From Candidatus Gallibacteroides avistercoris (lineage in GTDB: Bacteria; Bacteroidota; Bacteroidia; Bacteroidales; CHK158-818), in the NCBI GenBank assembly GCA_018714665.1, contig DVNA01000233.1, forward strand, positions 1 to 20,507: a stretch of 20,507 nucleotides of DNA. Reading direction: 5' to 3'. The notes beneath the pieces were generated by a model. It saw nothing but the letters and a program-made list of their open reading frames with translations, searched no databases and was not told the DNA's origin. Shown here piece by piece: positions 1 to 7,410 of the stretch (its first letter is position 1; each line of letters starts with the position of its first letter). Position numbers and translations under genes: made by a program.

Positions 1-813
1 ACGGCTCGCCACAAGCTCCTGCAAACCGCTGCGGCCCTCACCGGTTGCCATCCCGACAATGACACCCTATTGATAGCCACTTCCGGACGATACGAATACA
101 AAAACAAGGGTTTGGACCTCTTTATCGATACTATCCGTCGTTTAAAAGTACGGAACAACATCAAGCGGGAAATAATTGCCTTTATCCTGGTACCGGCTTA
201 CGTAAATCAAGCTCGCGAAGACCTGCGAAAACGAATTGACAGCCATTATTCCGGGGAAAAACCTCTGCCGGATGCAATTATTACTCACACGCTTCACGAT
301 ATATCTTTCGACCGGATTGTAAATCATTTGCATTATGCCGGAATAGCCAACCTGCCGGAAGACAAAATCAAGGCAATATTCGTACCCTCTTATCTGAAAG
401 GTGACGACGGTATATTCAATCTCCCCTATTATGACTTGTTAATCGGTATGGATGCAACCGTTTTCGCATCGTATTACGAACCGTGGGGATACACGCCGTT
501 AGAAAGCATTGCTTTCGGGATTCCTACTATTACCACCGATTTATCTGGTTTCGGCAGATGGGTACAAAGCGTACAGCCCGACACATCTTTGGAAAAAGGT
601 GTAGAGGTGTTACACCGGACAGACTCTAATTTTGAAGAGGTATCGGAGAAAATTGCACAACAAATAGAAAAATTCTCCTTTTGGAACGAAAAGCAGAAAC
701 AGGCAGCCTCGCAAGCAGCCACGTCTCTGGCAAAACAGGCCGAATGGGAAAACTTTATCCAGTATTATCTACAAGCATACGACATTGCACAGAATAAAAA
801 CAAAAAGAATTAA
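1..813 (+). CDS. Glycogen synthase, GT3 (eukaryote-like) family, 3' part
   Basis: The reading frame is open from base 1, so the gene starts outside the window; 270 residues are visible before the TAA at 811-813. The product should add glucose from a nucleotide-sugar donor to glycogen in the cytoplasm. The visible part is the C-terminal Rossmann domain of a GT-B glycosyltransferase. It carries EPWGYTPLE (Glu codons at 478 and 502, an E-x7-E pair) followed by GIPTITTDLSGFG, which is the pattern of GT3 glycogen synthases of yeast and animals rather than of bacterial GT5 GlgA; GT3 enzymes are known in Bacteroidota. The TTG at 70 is in frame but is an internal Leu, not a start. glgP follows 26 bp downstream on the same strand, so the two probably form one transcript for synthesis and breakdown of glycogen. 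The family call is firm; the donor sugar is not visible. Confidence 0.9.
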   Translation, partial: TARHKLLQTAAALTGCHPDNDTLLIATSGRYEYKNKGLDLFIDTIRRLKVRNNIKREIIAFILVPAYVNQAREDLRKRIDSHYSGEKPLPDAIITHTLHDISFDRIVNHLHYAGIANLPEDKIKAIFVPSYLKGDDGIFNLPYYDLLIGMDATVFASYYEPWGYTPLESIAFGIPTITTDLSGFGRWVQSVQPDTSLEKGVEVLHRTDSNFEEVSEKIAQQIEKFSFWNEKQKQAASQAATSLAKQAEWENFIQYYLQAYDIAQNKNKKN

Positions 814-839
814 CGGTAACTATCAAATACAATTTGGAT

Positions 840-3395
840 ATGAAAATTCAAGTAAGTAACACCAACACTCCGAGTTGGCGTGATATCACGGTAAAATCAC
901 GTATACCGGAAGAATTGAAACCTCTCGACGAAATATCGAAGAACCTTTGGTGGTCATGGAACAGCCAAGCAACCAATATGTTTCAAACCATCTCGCCGAA
1001 AATATGGAAATCGACTGCCGGCAATCCCGTACAGATGTTACAAGAAACCAGTTACGAACTTTTAGAAGAAATTATAACTGACAAAGCGTTGATGCGTCAG
1101 ATAAACGACGTATATGACGATTTCAAGGCCTATATGGCAGCTCCCAAAAACAAAGAAATTCCCTCCGTTGCCTATTTCAGTATGGAATATGGATTGGCCA
1201 ATATCCTGAAAATATACTCCGGAGGATTAGGAATCCTGGCCGGAGACTATTTGAAAGAAGCCAGCGACCGAAACATCGATATGGTGGGCATCGGCTTCCT
1301 CTACCGTTACGGATATTTTACCCAGACGTTATCTATGGATGGGCAGCAAATAGCCAATTACGAAGCACAAAACTTCAACAACCTGCCGGTGGAACAGGTT
1401 CTGGATGAAAACGGACATCCCATCATTCTGGAAGTGCCCTATCCCGGACGAATTGTCTATGCCAACATCTGGGCTGTAAACGTGGGACGTATCAAACTCT
1501 ATTTATTGGATACGGACATTGACCAGAACAGCGAATTTGACCGTTCCATCACCCATAAGCTCTATGGAGGAGACTGGGAAAACCGCATGAAACAGGAGTA
1601 TATGCTCGGTATCGGTGGTATCTTGATGCTTGACCGACTGGGAATCAAAAAAGATATATACCACTGTAACGAAGGCCATGCAGCTTTAATCAATGTGCAA
1701 CGGCTGGTCAATTACATACAAAACGAAAAACTTTCATTCGAAGAGGCGATGGAGGTGGTACGTGCTTCGTCGCTGTACACCGTACACACACCTGTTCCGG
1801 CAGGACATGACAGTTTCGACGAATCGCTGTTTGGCAAATACATGGGAGAGTTCCCCCAAAAATTAGGCATCTCCTGGCAGGATTTGATGGACCTGGGACG
1901 CGAAAATCCCGGAAGCCAGGAAAAATTCTCCCTCAGCGTATTCGCTTGCAACACGTGCCAGGAAGTAAACGGCGTAAGCTGGTTGCATGGTAAAGTGTCG
2001 CAACAAATGTTCCAACCCATCTGGAAAGGATATTCAGCCGAAGAGTCGCACGTCGGTTATGTTACCAACGGCGTACACCTGCCTACATGGGCTACTTCCG
2101 AATGGAAAAACTTCTACAAGGAAACTTTCGGACCTGATTACCTGAACCACCAACAAGATCCGCAATATTGGGAAAAGATTTACGATGTAAACGACGATAA
2201 AATCTGGGAATTACGTACTACCCTGAAAAAGAAGCTATTGAACTACATCCGCGAAGATTTCCGTGAGAATTGGTTAAAAAATCAGGGAGATCCTTCCCGT
2301 ATTGTTTCAGTATTGGAACGTATCAACCCGAATGCCCTGCTAATCGGTTTTGCCCGTCGCTTTGCCACATATAAACGTGCACACCTGCTCTTTACCGATT
2401 TGGAACGACTCTCTAAGATCGTCAACAATCCCGACCGTCCAGTACAGTTTATCTACTCAGGGAAAGCTCACCCGGCAGACGGTGGAGGACAAGGTTTGAT
2501 TAAAAACATCATCGAAATTTCCCGCCGTCCTGAATTCTTAGGTAAAATCATTTTCCTGGAAAATTACGACATGAAGGTAGCTAAACGGCTCGTTTCTGGC
2601 GTGGATATTTGGTTGAATACGCCTACTCGTCCGTTGGAAGCATCCGGAACATCGGGCGAAAAAGCAGAAATGAACGGTGTACTCAATTTCTCTGTCCTTG
2701 ACGGATGGTGGTACGAAGGGTATAAAGAAGGAGCCGGATGGGCCTTGACGGACAAACGGACCTACCAAAACCAGATGCATCAGGATCAACTGGATGCAGC
2801 AACCATCTATTCGATGTTGGAAAACCAGATTATCCCGTTGTATTTTGCCAAAAACAGCAAAGGTTATTCCCCCGAATGGATTCAATACATCAAAAATTCA
2901 ATCGCTCAAATTGCTCCGCATTTCACCATGACACGCATGATAAACGATTATGTAGAACGGTTCTATTCAAAAGAAGCCAAACGTTCTAAAATCCTGACTG
3001 CGAATAACTACCAAAAAGCCAAAGAGATCGCTGCATGGAAAACTACTATTGCTGAAAAGTGGAATGAAATTGAAATCAAAGAGGTTGATCTCCCCGAAAA
3101 ATTATTATACAACCCGACAGTAGGTGAAAGCTACCCTATTGAAGTGGTAATAGACCATAAAGATTTGGGTAACTGCATCGGTGTTGAACTGGTAGTAACC
3201 TCCTCAGAAGACGGATATGTAAAACACAACAGCGTAGAAGAACTGGACGTGGTAAAAACCGAGGGTTCATTAACCTATTTCCACCTGGATTACAGCTTGA
3301 AAAACGCCGGATATTTCAAATATGCATTCCGGATGTTCCCCAAAAACAGCGACCTGCCTCACCGTCAGGATTTCAGCTATGTACGCTGGTTCTAA
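840..3395 (+). CDS. glgP: Alpha-glucan (glycogen/maltodextrin) phosphorylase, GT35 short form
   Basis: Cytoplasmic PLP enzyme that releases glucose-1-phosphate from alpha-1,4-glucan ends. The start is taken at the ATG at 840; an in-frame TTG two codons upstream (834) gives no better context. The 851 residues fit the alpha-glucan phosphorylase subfamily: an N-terminal DUF3417-type segment (LxxISKNLWWSWN, about residues 25-40), an SMEYGL motif near residue 117, and the PLP loop EASGTSGEKAEMNG, with Lys608 the expected Schiff-base lysine. Most relatives I recall have Met before this Lys (TSGMK); here it is Glu. It lies 26 bp after the glycogen synthase gene, indicating one operon. No Shine-Dalgarno is seen before the start, as is usual in Bacteroidota. 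The gene ends 17 bp before a strong hairpin terminator. Confidence 0.94.
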   Translation: MKIQVSNTNTPSWRDITVKSRIPEELKPLDEISKNLWWSWNSQATNMFQTISPKIWKSTAGNPVQMLQETSYELLEEIITDKALMRQINDVYDDFKAYMAAPKNKEIPSVAYFSMEYGLANILKIYSGGLGILAGDYLKEASDRNIDMVGIGFLYRYGYFTQTLSMDGQQIANYEAQNFNNLPVEQVLDENGHPIILEVPYPGRIVYANIWAVNVGRIKLYLLDTDIDQNSEFDRSITHKLYGGDWENRMKQEYMLGIGGILMLDRLGIKKDIYHCNEGHAALINVQRLVNYIQNEKLSFEEAMEVVRASSLYTVHTPVPAGHDSFDESLFGKYMGEFPQKLGISWQDLMDLGRENPGSQEKFSLSVFACNTCQEVNGVSWLHGKVSQQMFQPIWKGYSAEESHVGYVTNGVHLPTWATSEWKNFYKETFGPDYLNHQQDPQYWEKIYDVNDDKIWELRTTLKKKLLNYIREDFRENWLKNQGDPSRIVSVLERINPNALLIGFARRFATYKRAHLLFTDLERLSKIVNNPDRPVQFIYSGKAHPADGGGQGLIKNIIEISRRPEFLGKIIFLENYDMKVAKRLVSGVDIWLNTPTRPLEASGTSGEKAEMNGVLNFSVLDGWWYEGYKEGAGWALTDKRTYQNQMHQDQLDAATIYSMLENQIIPLYFAKNSKGYSPEWIQYIKNSIAQIAPHFTMTRMINDYVERFYSKEAKRSKILTANNYQKAKEIAAWKTTIAEKWNEIEIKEVDLPEKLLYNPTVGESYPIEVVIDHKDLGNCIGVELVVTSSEDGYVKHNSVEELDVVKTEGSLTYFHLDYSLKNAGYFKYAFRMFPKNSDLPHRQDFSYVRWF

Positions 3396-3412
3396 CCGGG
3401 AAGGGTAATGAT

Positions 3413-3459
3413 AATAAAAAGAAACGGAAGATGGTATTCATCTTCCGTTTCTTTTTATT
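3413..3459. terminator. Bidirectional rho-independent terminator between glgP and fetB
   Basis: Two perfectly complementary 21-base arms (3413-3433 and 3439-3459) enclose the 5-base loop GTATT. The inner stem is ATCTTCCG-rich and the outer stem is A-rich on the left and T-rich on the right, so either strand gives a hairpin followed by a U-tract. It separates the convergent glgP (plus) and fetB (minus) transcripts. Confidence 0.9.
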
Positions 3460-3486
3460 CATAACCAATCATCTCTTCGACGAAAT

Positions 3487-4266
3487 TCAGAACTGTTTGA
3501 TTCCAAATTCATCGAACGACTGTTTCCGGGAAATCCAAAGGGTCAGCAATACCGATATCAGGGTAGAGGCAAAGGTGGTTACCATTATGGTTATCTGATA
3601 CTTAATGGCGACATTGGGGCTACTTCCTCCCAATATCTGCCCCGTCATGGTTCCAGGCAAGGCAATCAGCCCCATCACCGACATCGATGCCAGGGCCGGG
3701 TTGAACGACTTAATCAACGCTTCGCGCATAAACGGAGCCAAAGCCTCACTAAGCGTCGCCCCGTTTCCCAATAGATATTGGAAAAGCTGCTTTTCCCGTT
3801 CTACTCCACTATAAAAAGTATTCAAGGCCATCACATTGGTAGATAGCATATTGCCTAAGAGCATCCCGCTTATCGGCACAAAATACCGGGCATCGAACAG
3901 GTGTTCCAACCGGACAACCACCCCTAAAAAGTAGAGATCCAAAATCAGGATGGAGAAAAAGAATGCCACACAAACAGCCAGGAATAATCTCTTTTGAGGC
4001 AACCGGGTCCGTTTCAGCACCGTATAAGAGGCTACCCCCACCATGATAATTACCCACAAGATATTTATCCAAACATTGTTCCAGTCGAACAAATATTCCA
4101 AATAGAATCCGATAAAAAACAGCTGTAACACCATACGTCCGGCCGCAATGAAGGTATCGCGTACCAAACCTGTCCGAAAATAATAGAGCGAATAGGCCGG
4201 AATAAAGAGCAACAGTAACGCCAGAAACAGGTTGAACGTACTGATATCGATAATATTGTTATCCAT
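3487..4266 (-). CDS. fetB: ABC transporter permease, FetB/YbbM (UPF0014) family
   Basis: Inner-membrane permease of 259 residues with about seven hydrophobic segments, the first near residues 9-30. Family-typical stretches are GRMVLQL near residue 43, YFVPISGMLLGNMLSTN in the middle, GATLSEALAPFMREA, and LPGTMTGQILGG towards the C-terminus. In E. coli the FetAB pair was proposed to export iron and limit oxidative stress; plant relatives (STAR1/STAR2) act in aluminium tolerance, so the true substrate here cannot be read from sequence. The gene starts 11 bp after the end of the ATPase gene, so the two are co-transcribed in the order fetA-fetB. The operon ends at the shared terminator at 3413-3459. 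The family is confident, the iron assignment only by analogy. Confidence 0.88.
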   Translation of the reverse strand: MDNNIIDISTFNLFLALLLLFIPAYSLYYFRTGLVRDTFIAAGRMVLQLFFIGFYLEYLFDWNNVWINILWVIIMVGVASYTVLKRTRLPQKRLFLAVCVAFFFSILILDLYFLGVVVRLEHLFDARYFVPISGMLLGNMLSTNVMALNTFYSGVEREKQLFQYLLGNGATLSEALAPFMREALIKSFNPALASMSVMGLIALPGTMTGQILGGSSPNVAIKYQITIMVTTFASTLISVLLTLWISRKQSFDEFGIKQF

Positions 4267-4277
4267 CTGATTGATTA

Positions 4278-4895
4278 TTATCCAATTTTTATACTACGGT
4301 CGAACGATTCGACAAAACGGATGTCATGCGATACGGCCAACACGGTTTTTCCCTCCATCTGCTGAATATACGAAATTACTTTTTGTACCGATAAGGGGTC
4401 CAACGCTGAGGTGGGCTCGTCTATCAACACAATTTTTTTATCCAACAAACCGGCCATGGCCACCATGACACGTTGTCGCTGTCCGCCTGACAAATCGGAC
4501 AGGCGTTTCTCAAACAGCTCTTCCGACAAACCCAGACGGGAAAACTCTTGCAGCATACGCTCAGGTGTAACTCTCAGGTGCCGGTTCACTTTCAACCGGA
4601 AGATAGACTCGGCCATCTCCTGTACAGAGGCATAAGGCAACGAAAATTCTTGCGGAAGCCAGGCTATTTTCTTTCGGATGGAATAAACGGAGGTTTCATT
4701 CAACAATGTACCGTCAATCATAGCACTCCCCGCCTGCGGACGGACAAAACCCAAAGCACAATTCAAGAGAGTACTTTTCCCGGCTCCCGAAGGACCGTAA
4801 AGTACCACCTTGGCTCCCGCCTCCACCGTCAACGAAAAATCGACAAACAAGGGTCTGTTGTCAAACGTTATATAAAGATTTCTAAACTCGATCAT
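4278..4895 (-). CDS. fetA: ABC transporter ATP-binding protein, FetA/YbbL type
   Basis: Cytoplasmic ATPase of 205 residues that would drive the adjacent FetB permease. All nucleotide-binding motifs are present in order: Walker A GPSGAGKST (residues 34-42), a Q-loop WLPQE near residue 77, the signature LSGGQ (135-139), Walker B VLIDEP followed by TSALDP, and the H-loop SHD with His190. The length is that of a minimal one-domain ABC ATPase. The gene ends with a short tail after the H-loop. The ATG at 4893-4895 has no Shine-Dalgarno. It is divergent from the secreted esterase at 5074, with 178 bp between them. ATPases of this size are hard to assign alone; the FetA call rests on the neighbouring fetB. 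Confidence 0.87.
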   Translation of the reverse strand: MIEFRNLYITFDNRPLFVDFSLTVEAGAKVVLYGPSGAGKSTLLNCALGFVRPQAGSAMIDGTLLNETSVYSIRKKIAWLPQEFSLPYASVQEMAESIFRLKVNRHLRVTPERMLQEFSRLGLSEELFEKRLSDLSGGQRQRVMVAMAGLLDKKIVLIDEPTSALDPLSVQKVISYIQQMEGKTVLAVSHDIRFVESFDRSIKIG

Positions 4896-4914
4896 TTAAA
4901 CCATACATATCTTA

Positions 4915-4922
4915 CAAAGATA
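4915..4922 (-). promoter_or_regulatory. Candidate -7 element for fetAB
   Basis: Read on the minus strand, these bases are TATCTTTG, a full match to the Bacteroidota -7 consensus TAnnTTTG. It lies 19 bp upstream of the fetA start codon, implying a very short leader. No convincing TTTG -33 box is seen at the expected distance, so this is tentative. Confidence 0.35.
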
Positions 4923-5073
4923 AGACTTTTTGCCGACTTTGTACCCATCTATTTGGCTCAAAACCGGATTTGTATGTCCGAAGCACTTCCCGATAGAAAA
5001 AAATAGATACGAGACAGAACATCTATTTGCTTTTTTTGCTATCCTTGTAAAAAAAATCAAACAGTCAAAAGCA

Positions 5074-6516
5074 ATGACCAGATTATATCGTCTCCCGATC
5101 GCCTCATTCCTTATCATGGGAATATCCTTTTTTTCGACAGCTTTTGCACAACCGAACGACGAAAACTCGCTCCGATTCGATCCTCAAAAGTGTACCCAGA
5201 AGGAGATAACCCTTCCGAACGGGGAAACAATCCATTATCGTGCATACGAACGCATCTATTACGTAACAAACATTGAAGACTCTGCCTATCAGTTTTTAAA
5301 CATCTATATTCCGGATAACGTCGATCCAACAGACAACAAAACCCCCATATTTCTACGAACCTATGTAGGAGGCTATATGTCCGCAGCAGCCATGGAACCC
5401 TCAAAAAACGACGCTACCGGGCGAGCCTTGCAAGAAGGGTACATCGTCTGCATCCCTGGCTCTCGCGGGTGGGACGCCAGCACAATGACCGCCGACGGGA
5501 AGAAACGATTTACCGGACGAGCTCCGGCCACACTCATCGACCTAAAAGCTGCTGTTCGCTATTTACGGTACAACGACGACCTGATTCCCGGCGATGCTGA
5601 AAAAATCATTACCGACGGTACCAGTGCCGGCGGTGCTATGTCTGCCCTACTGGGTACAACCGGAAACCATCCCGATTATGACCCTTACTTGCATAGGGCG
5701 GGAGCAGCCAACGCCCGGGACGATATTTTTGCAGCCGTCTGCTTTTGTCCCATCATAGACCTTGAACATGCCGATATGGCTTACGAATGGATGTATCGAC
5801 CAACCAACGGGAACGAACGCCCTTTATCGGAAATTCAACGCAAAATATCCGAAGAACTTGCCAACGCCTATCCGGATTATCTGAACAGTTTAAATCTGAA
5901 AAAAGAGGACGGACCCCCCTTGACCGACAAAAATTACCTGGAATATATCAAAACATTCCTGGTTGAGTCGGCTCAAAAAGCAAAAGATGAACAAGAGGAT
6001 ATCCCCGAAAATGCAGGGATTATTTTAATGACAAAAAAAGGGAAAGAGACGGTAAAAGATATTCAAATAGATAGATACTTGAATTACATAGTCAGCAAAC
6101 AAGCCTTAAAGACGCCTCCTGCCTTTGACCAGCAAGGAGTTTCCAGTGAACAATCGACACCTGAGAACTGCCTTTTTGGCGATGTCAGCGGAAATTCTGT
6201 CAATTTTACCCTTTATAGCCTGCGCCGTGCAACGGGAAATCCCCAAGCGAAAATAGATCCAGAACTGCAAAAACGGATACGAATCATGAATCCGATGAAT
6301 TACGTCCAAGAGCCTCAAAGCACCAAAGCCTCCTACTGGTATATTCGCCACGGAGCACTCGACCGGGATACGTCGTTTCCCGTACCCATAAACCTGGCCA
6401 CCCTACTGAGAAACAGCGGTTACTCCGTCGATTTCGCCTTACCGTGGAATCGTCCCCATACCGGAGATTACCGTTTGGATGAGTTATTCAACTGGATTCG
6501 TTCCATCACACAATAA
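5074..6516 (+). CDS. Secreted serine esterase, subtype B tannase-like (alpha/beta hydrolase)
   Basis: Predicted exported esterase of 480 residues that may hydrolyse galloyl esters of tannins. The ATG at 5074 is chosen because it opens directly onto a signal peptide: basic start MTRLYR, a hydrophobic core, and a likely cut after TAFA (about residue 25). A longer in-frame extension back to a TTG at 4930 would bury this signal. The nucleophile elbow GTSAGGAMSALLG places Ser184; RHGALDRD gives Asp430 and Asp432; WNRPHTGDY gives His462. In Lactobacillus plantarum tannase the triad is Ser163, Asp419, His451 with substrate-contact Asp421. The Asp-His spacing of 32 and the Asp-x-Asp pair are identical here. 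Lys346 is a candidate for the galloyl-contacting lysine. Another ester specificity (feruloyl or acetyl) remains possible. It is divergent from fetAB, and no clear promoter was found in the shared 178 bp. Confidence 0.78.
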   Translation: MTRLYRLPIASFLIMGISFFSTAFAQPNDENSLRFDPQKCTQKEITLPNGETIHYRAYERIYYVTNIEDSAYQFLNIYIPDNVDPTDNKTPIFLRTYVGGYMSAAAMEPSKNDATGRALQEGYIVCIPGSRGWDASTMTADGKKRFTGRAPATLIDLKAAVRYLRYNDDLIPGDAEKIITDGTSAGGAMSALLGTTGNHPDYDPYLHRAGAANARDDIFAAVCFCPIIDLEHADMAYEWMYRPTNGNERPLSEIQRKISEELANAYPDYLNSLNLKKEDGPPLTDKNYLEYIKTFLVESAQKAKDEQEDIPENAGIILMTKKGKETVKDIQIDRYLNYIVSKQALKTPPAFDQQGVSSEQSTPENCLFGDVSGNSVNFTLYSLRRATGNPQAKIDPELQKRIRIMNPMNYVQEPQSTKASYWYIRHGALDRDTSFPVPINLATLLRNSGYSVDFALPWNRPHTGDYRLDELFNWIRSITQ

Positions 6517-6599
6517 AAAAAGTAGATACATTCGTTGTCCCATAACAGAAAATCCCCTTAACATTCGGCCCAGAACAAAAACAAAATCTACGGCAACGA

Positions 6600-6631
6600 C
6601 TTGTCCCGGCAGAAAACATTGGCTACCTTTG
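6600..6631 (+). promoter_or_regulatory. Bacteroidota-type promoter for the 155-residue secreted protein
   Basis: CTTG at 6600-6603 and TACCTTTG at 6624-6631 are separated by 20 bp. This fits the Bacteroidota housekeeping promoter (TTTG, 19-21 bp, TAnnTTTG) with one mismatch in the -33 box. Transcription would begin near 6638, leaving a leader of roughly 115 nt before the ATG at 6754. It is the best promoter match in the window. Confidence 0.65.
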
Positions 6632-6661
6632 TTGCGTTGGCTTATTTAATTTTAAACAGAA

Positions 6662-6728
6662 AGCGTCAAAACGGCAAGGATGTCCAAATGAACCGGTCGG
6701 AATCTTGAATACGCCGTTTACTAACGCT
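6662..6728 (+). promoter_or_regulatory. Predicted stem-loop in the 5' leader of the 6754 gene
   Basis: Two nested complementary pairs bracket the leader: AGCGT (6662-6666) with ACGCT (6724-6728), and AAACGGC (6669-6675) with GCCGTTT (6713-6719). Small internal loops separate them (CA on the left, four bases on the right). Together they give 12 base pairs enclosing 37 nt. The structure would lie wholly inside the mRNA leader, between the predicted start site and the start codon. It matches no riboswitch I recognise. Confidence 0.4.
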
Positions 6729-6753
6729 CCAAATTGTTCCAGTACATATAGAA

Positions 6754-7221
6754 ATGAAACACATAGCCATTTTACTGTTCACGCTTATGCTATTCCCGTT
6801 CCCGGGATATGCTCAAACCCTGAAAAACGACTCTATCAGCAGCCCGATAAAGAGTGATTCGACCCATATACGACCCAACGGACCGATAGCGTTTAAACAA
6901 CGCATCGATATGTTGGACTTTGAAAAAAGCCGGTCGAGCACCAAAGAGACCTTCTCGTTACGGAACAATACGGCACACACCGTTACCCGGGTGTTGATAA
7001 AACTGGTGTACAAAACGCCCGACGAGGTGATGATAGACAACCGGGAGGTGATGGTAGAGGGTGAGATCCCTCCCTATTCGACCAAAAGATTCGACATAAA
7101 GAGTTTTGACAGCAACCGGACATACCGCTTCTATAAAAGTAAAATTGTTGGGAAAGATGCCGGAAAGGCATTCAAGGTATATTTCGACCTCCTTCGGTAC
7201 GACATTGCCATAACAGAATGA
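6754..7221 (+). CDS. Small exported protein of unknown function
   Basis: The 155-residue product starts with a clear signal peptide (MKHIAILLFTLMLF, likely cut after GYA near residue 20) and has no lipobox, so it is expected in the periplasm or outside the cell. The mature protein has a low-complexity Ser/Asp-rich stretch (about 22-40) and then a beta-rich domain. That domain contains FSLRNNTAHTVTRVLIKLVYK and later PPYSTKRFDIKSF. Alternating hydrophobics, an N-N-T turn and a late FDI strand suggest an immunoglobulin-like beta-sandwich of the FxLYD type, which is an inference from pattern only. No catalytic motif is visible. It has its own promoter (6600-6631) and a structured leader, and is followed 189 bp later by hsp20. 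It does not look co-transcribed with the tannase-like gene 237 bp upstream. Function not recognised. Confidence 0.75.
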   Translation: MKHIAILLFTLMLFPFPGYAQTLKNDSISSPIKSDSTHIRPNGPIAFKQRIDMLDFEKSRSSTKETFSLRNNTAHTVTRVLIKLVYKTPDEVMIDNREVMVEGEIPPYSTKRFDIKSFDSNRTYRFYKSKIVGKDAGKAFKVYFDLLRYDIAITE

Positions 7222-7338
7222 AACACTCATTGAATACCGCTAATAAATCTTTATTATATTTTTACCACTCTTTTTAACTGTCATATAACGGATATTATAC
7301 AATTCCGGCACACTTTTTGAGTATTTCTTATGTGAACG

Positions 7339-7367
7339 TTGCAGAGATATAATGAATAGATCTGCAA
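7339..7367. promoter_or_regulatory. Spaced inverted repeat upstream of hsp20 (candidate operator)
   Basis: TTGCAGA (7339-7345) and TCTGCAA (7361-7367) are exact reverse complements separated by 15 bp, giving 22 bp centre to centre, about two helical turns. The right arm ends 43 bp before the hsp20 ATG. It could be a dimeric regulator site or a leader hairpin. It is neither CIRCE nor any heat-shock operator I know. Confidence 0.35.
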
Positions 7368-7396
7368 TAAATTACTTAATTGTTTAATTAAAATTT

Positions 7397-7402
7397 AGGA
7401 GG
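7397..7402 (+). promoter_or_regulatory. Consensus Shine-Dalgarno of hsp20
   Basis: AGGAGG lies 8 bp before the ATG at 7411 in an AT-rich context. No other gene start in this window has a comparable site, and Bacteroidota genes generally lack one, so this ribosome binding site is exceptional and supports the start at 7411. Confidence 0.8.
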
Positions 7403-7410
7403 TAATAATT

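Noticed and set aside
5040..5047. TATCCTTG as a -7 box for the tannase-like gene
   Set aside because: One mismatch to TAnnTTTG and no -33 box at the right distance; too weak to list.
4930..5073. A 48-codon N-terminal extension of the tannase-like protein from a TTG
   Set aside because: It would place 48 residues before a well-formed signal peptide; the ATG at 5074 is the sensible start.
7241..7256. TAATAAA/TTTATTA palindrome after the 155-residue secreted protein gene
   Set aside because: An all-A/T stem with a 2-base loop; too weak to call a terminator.
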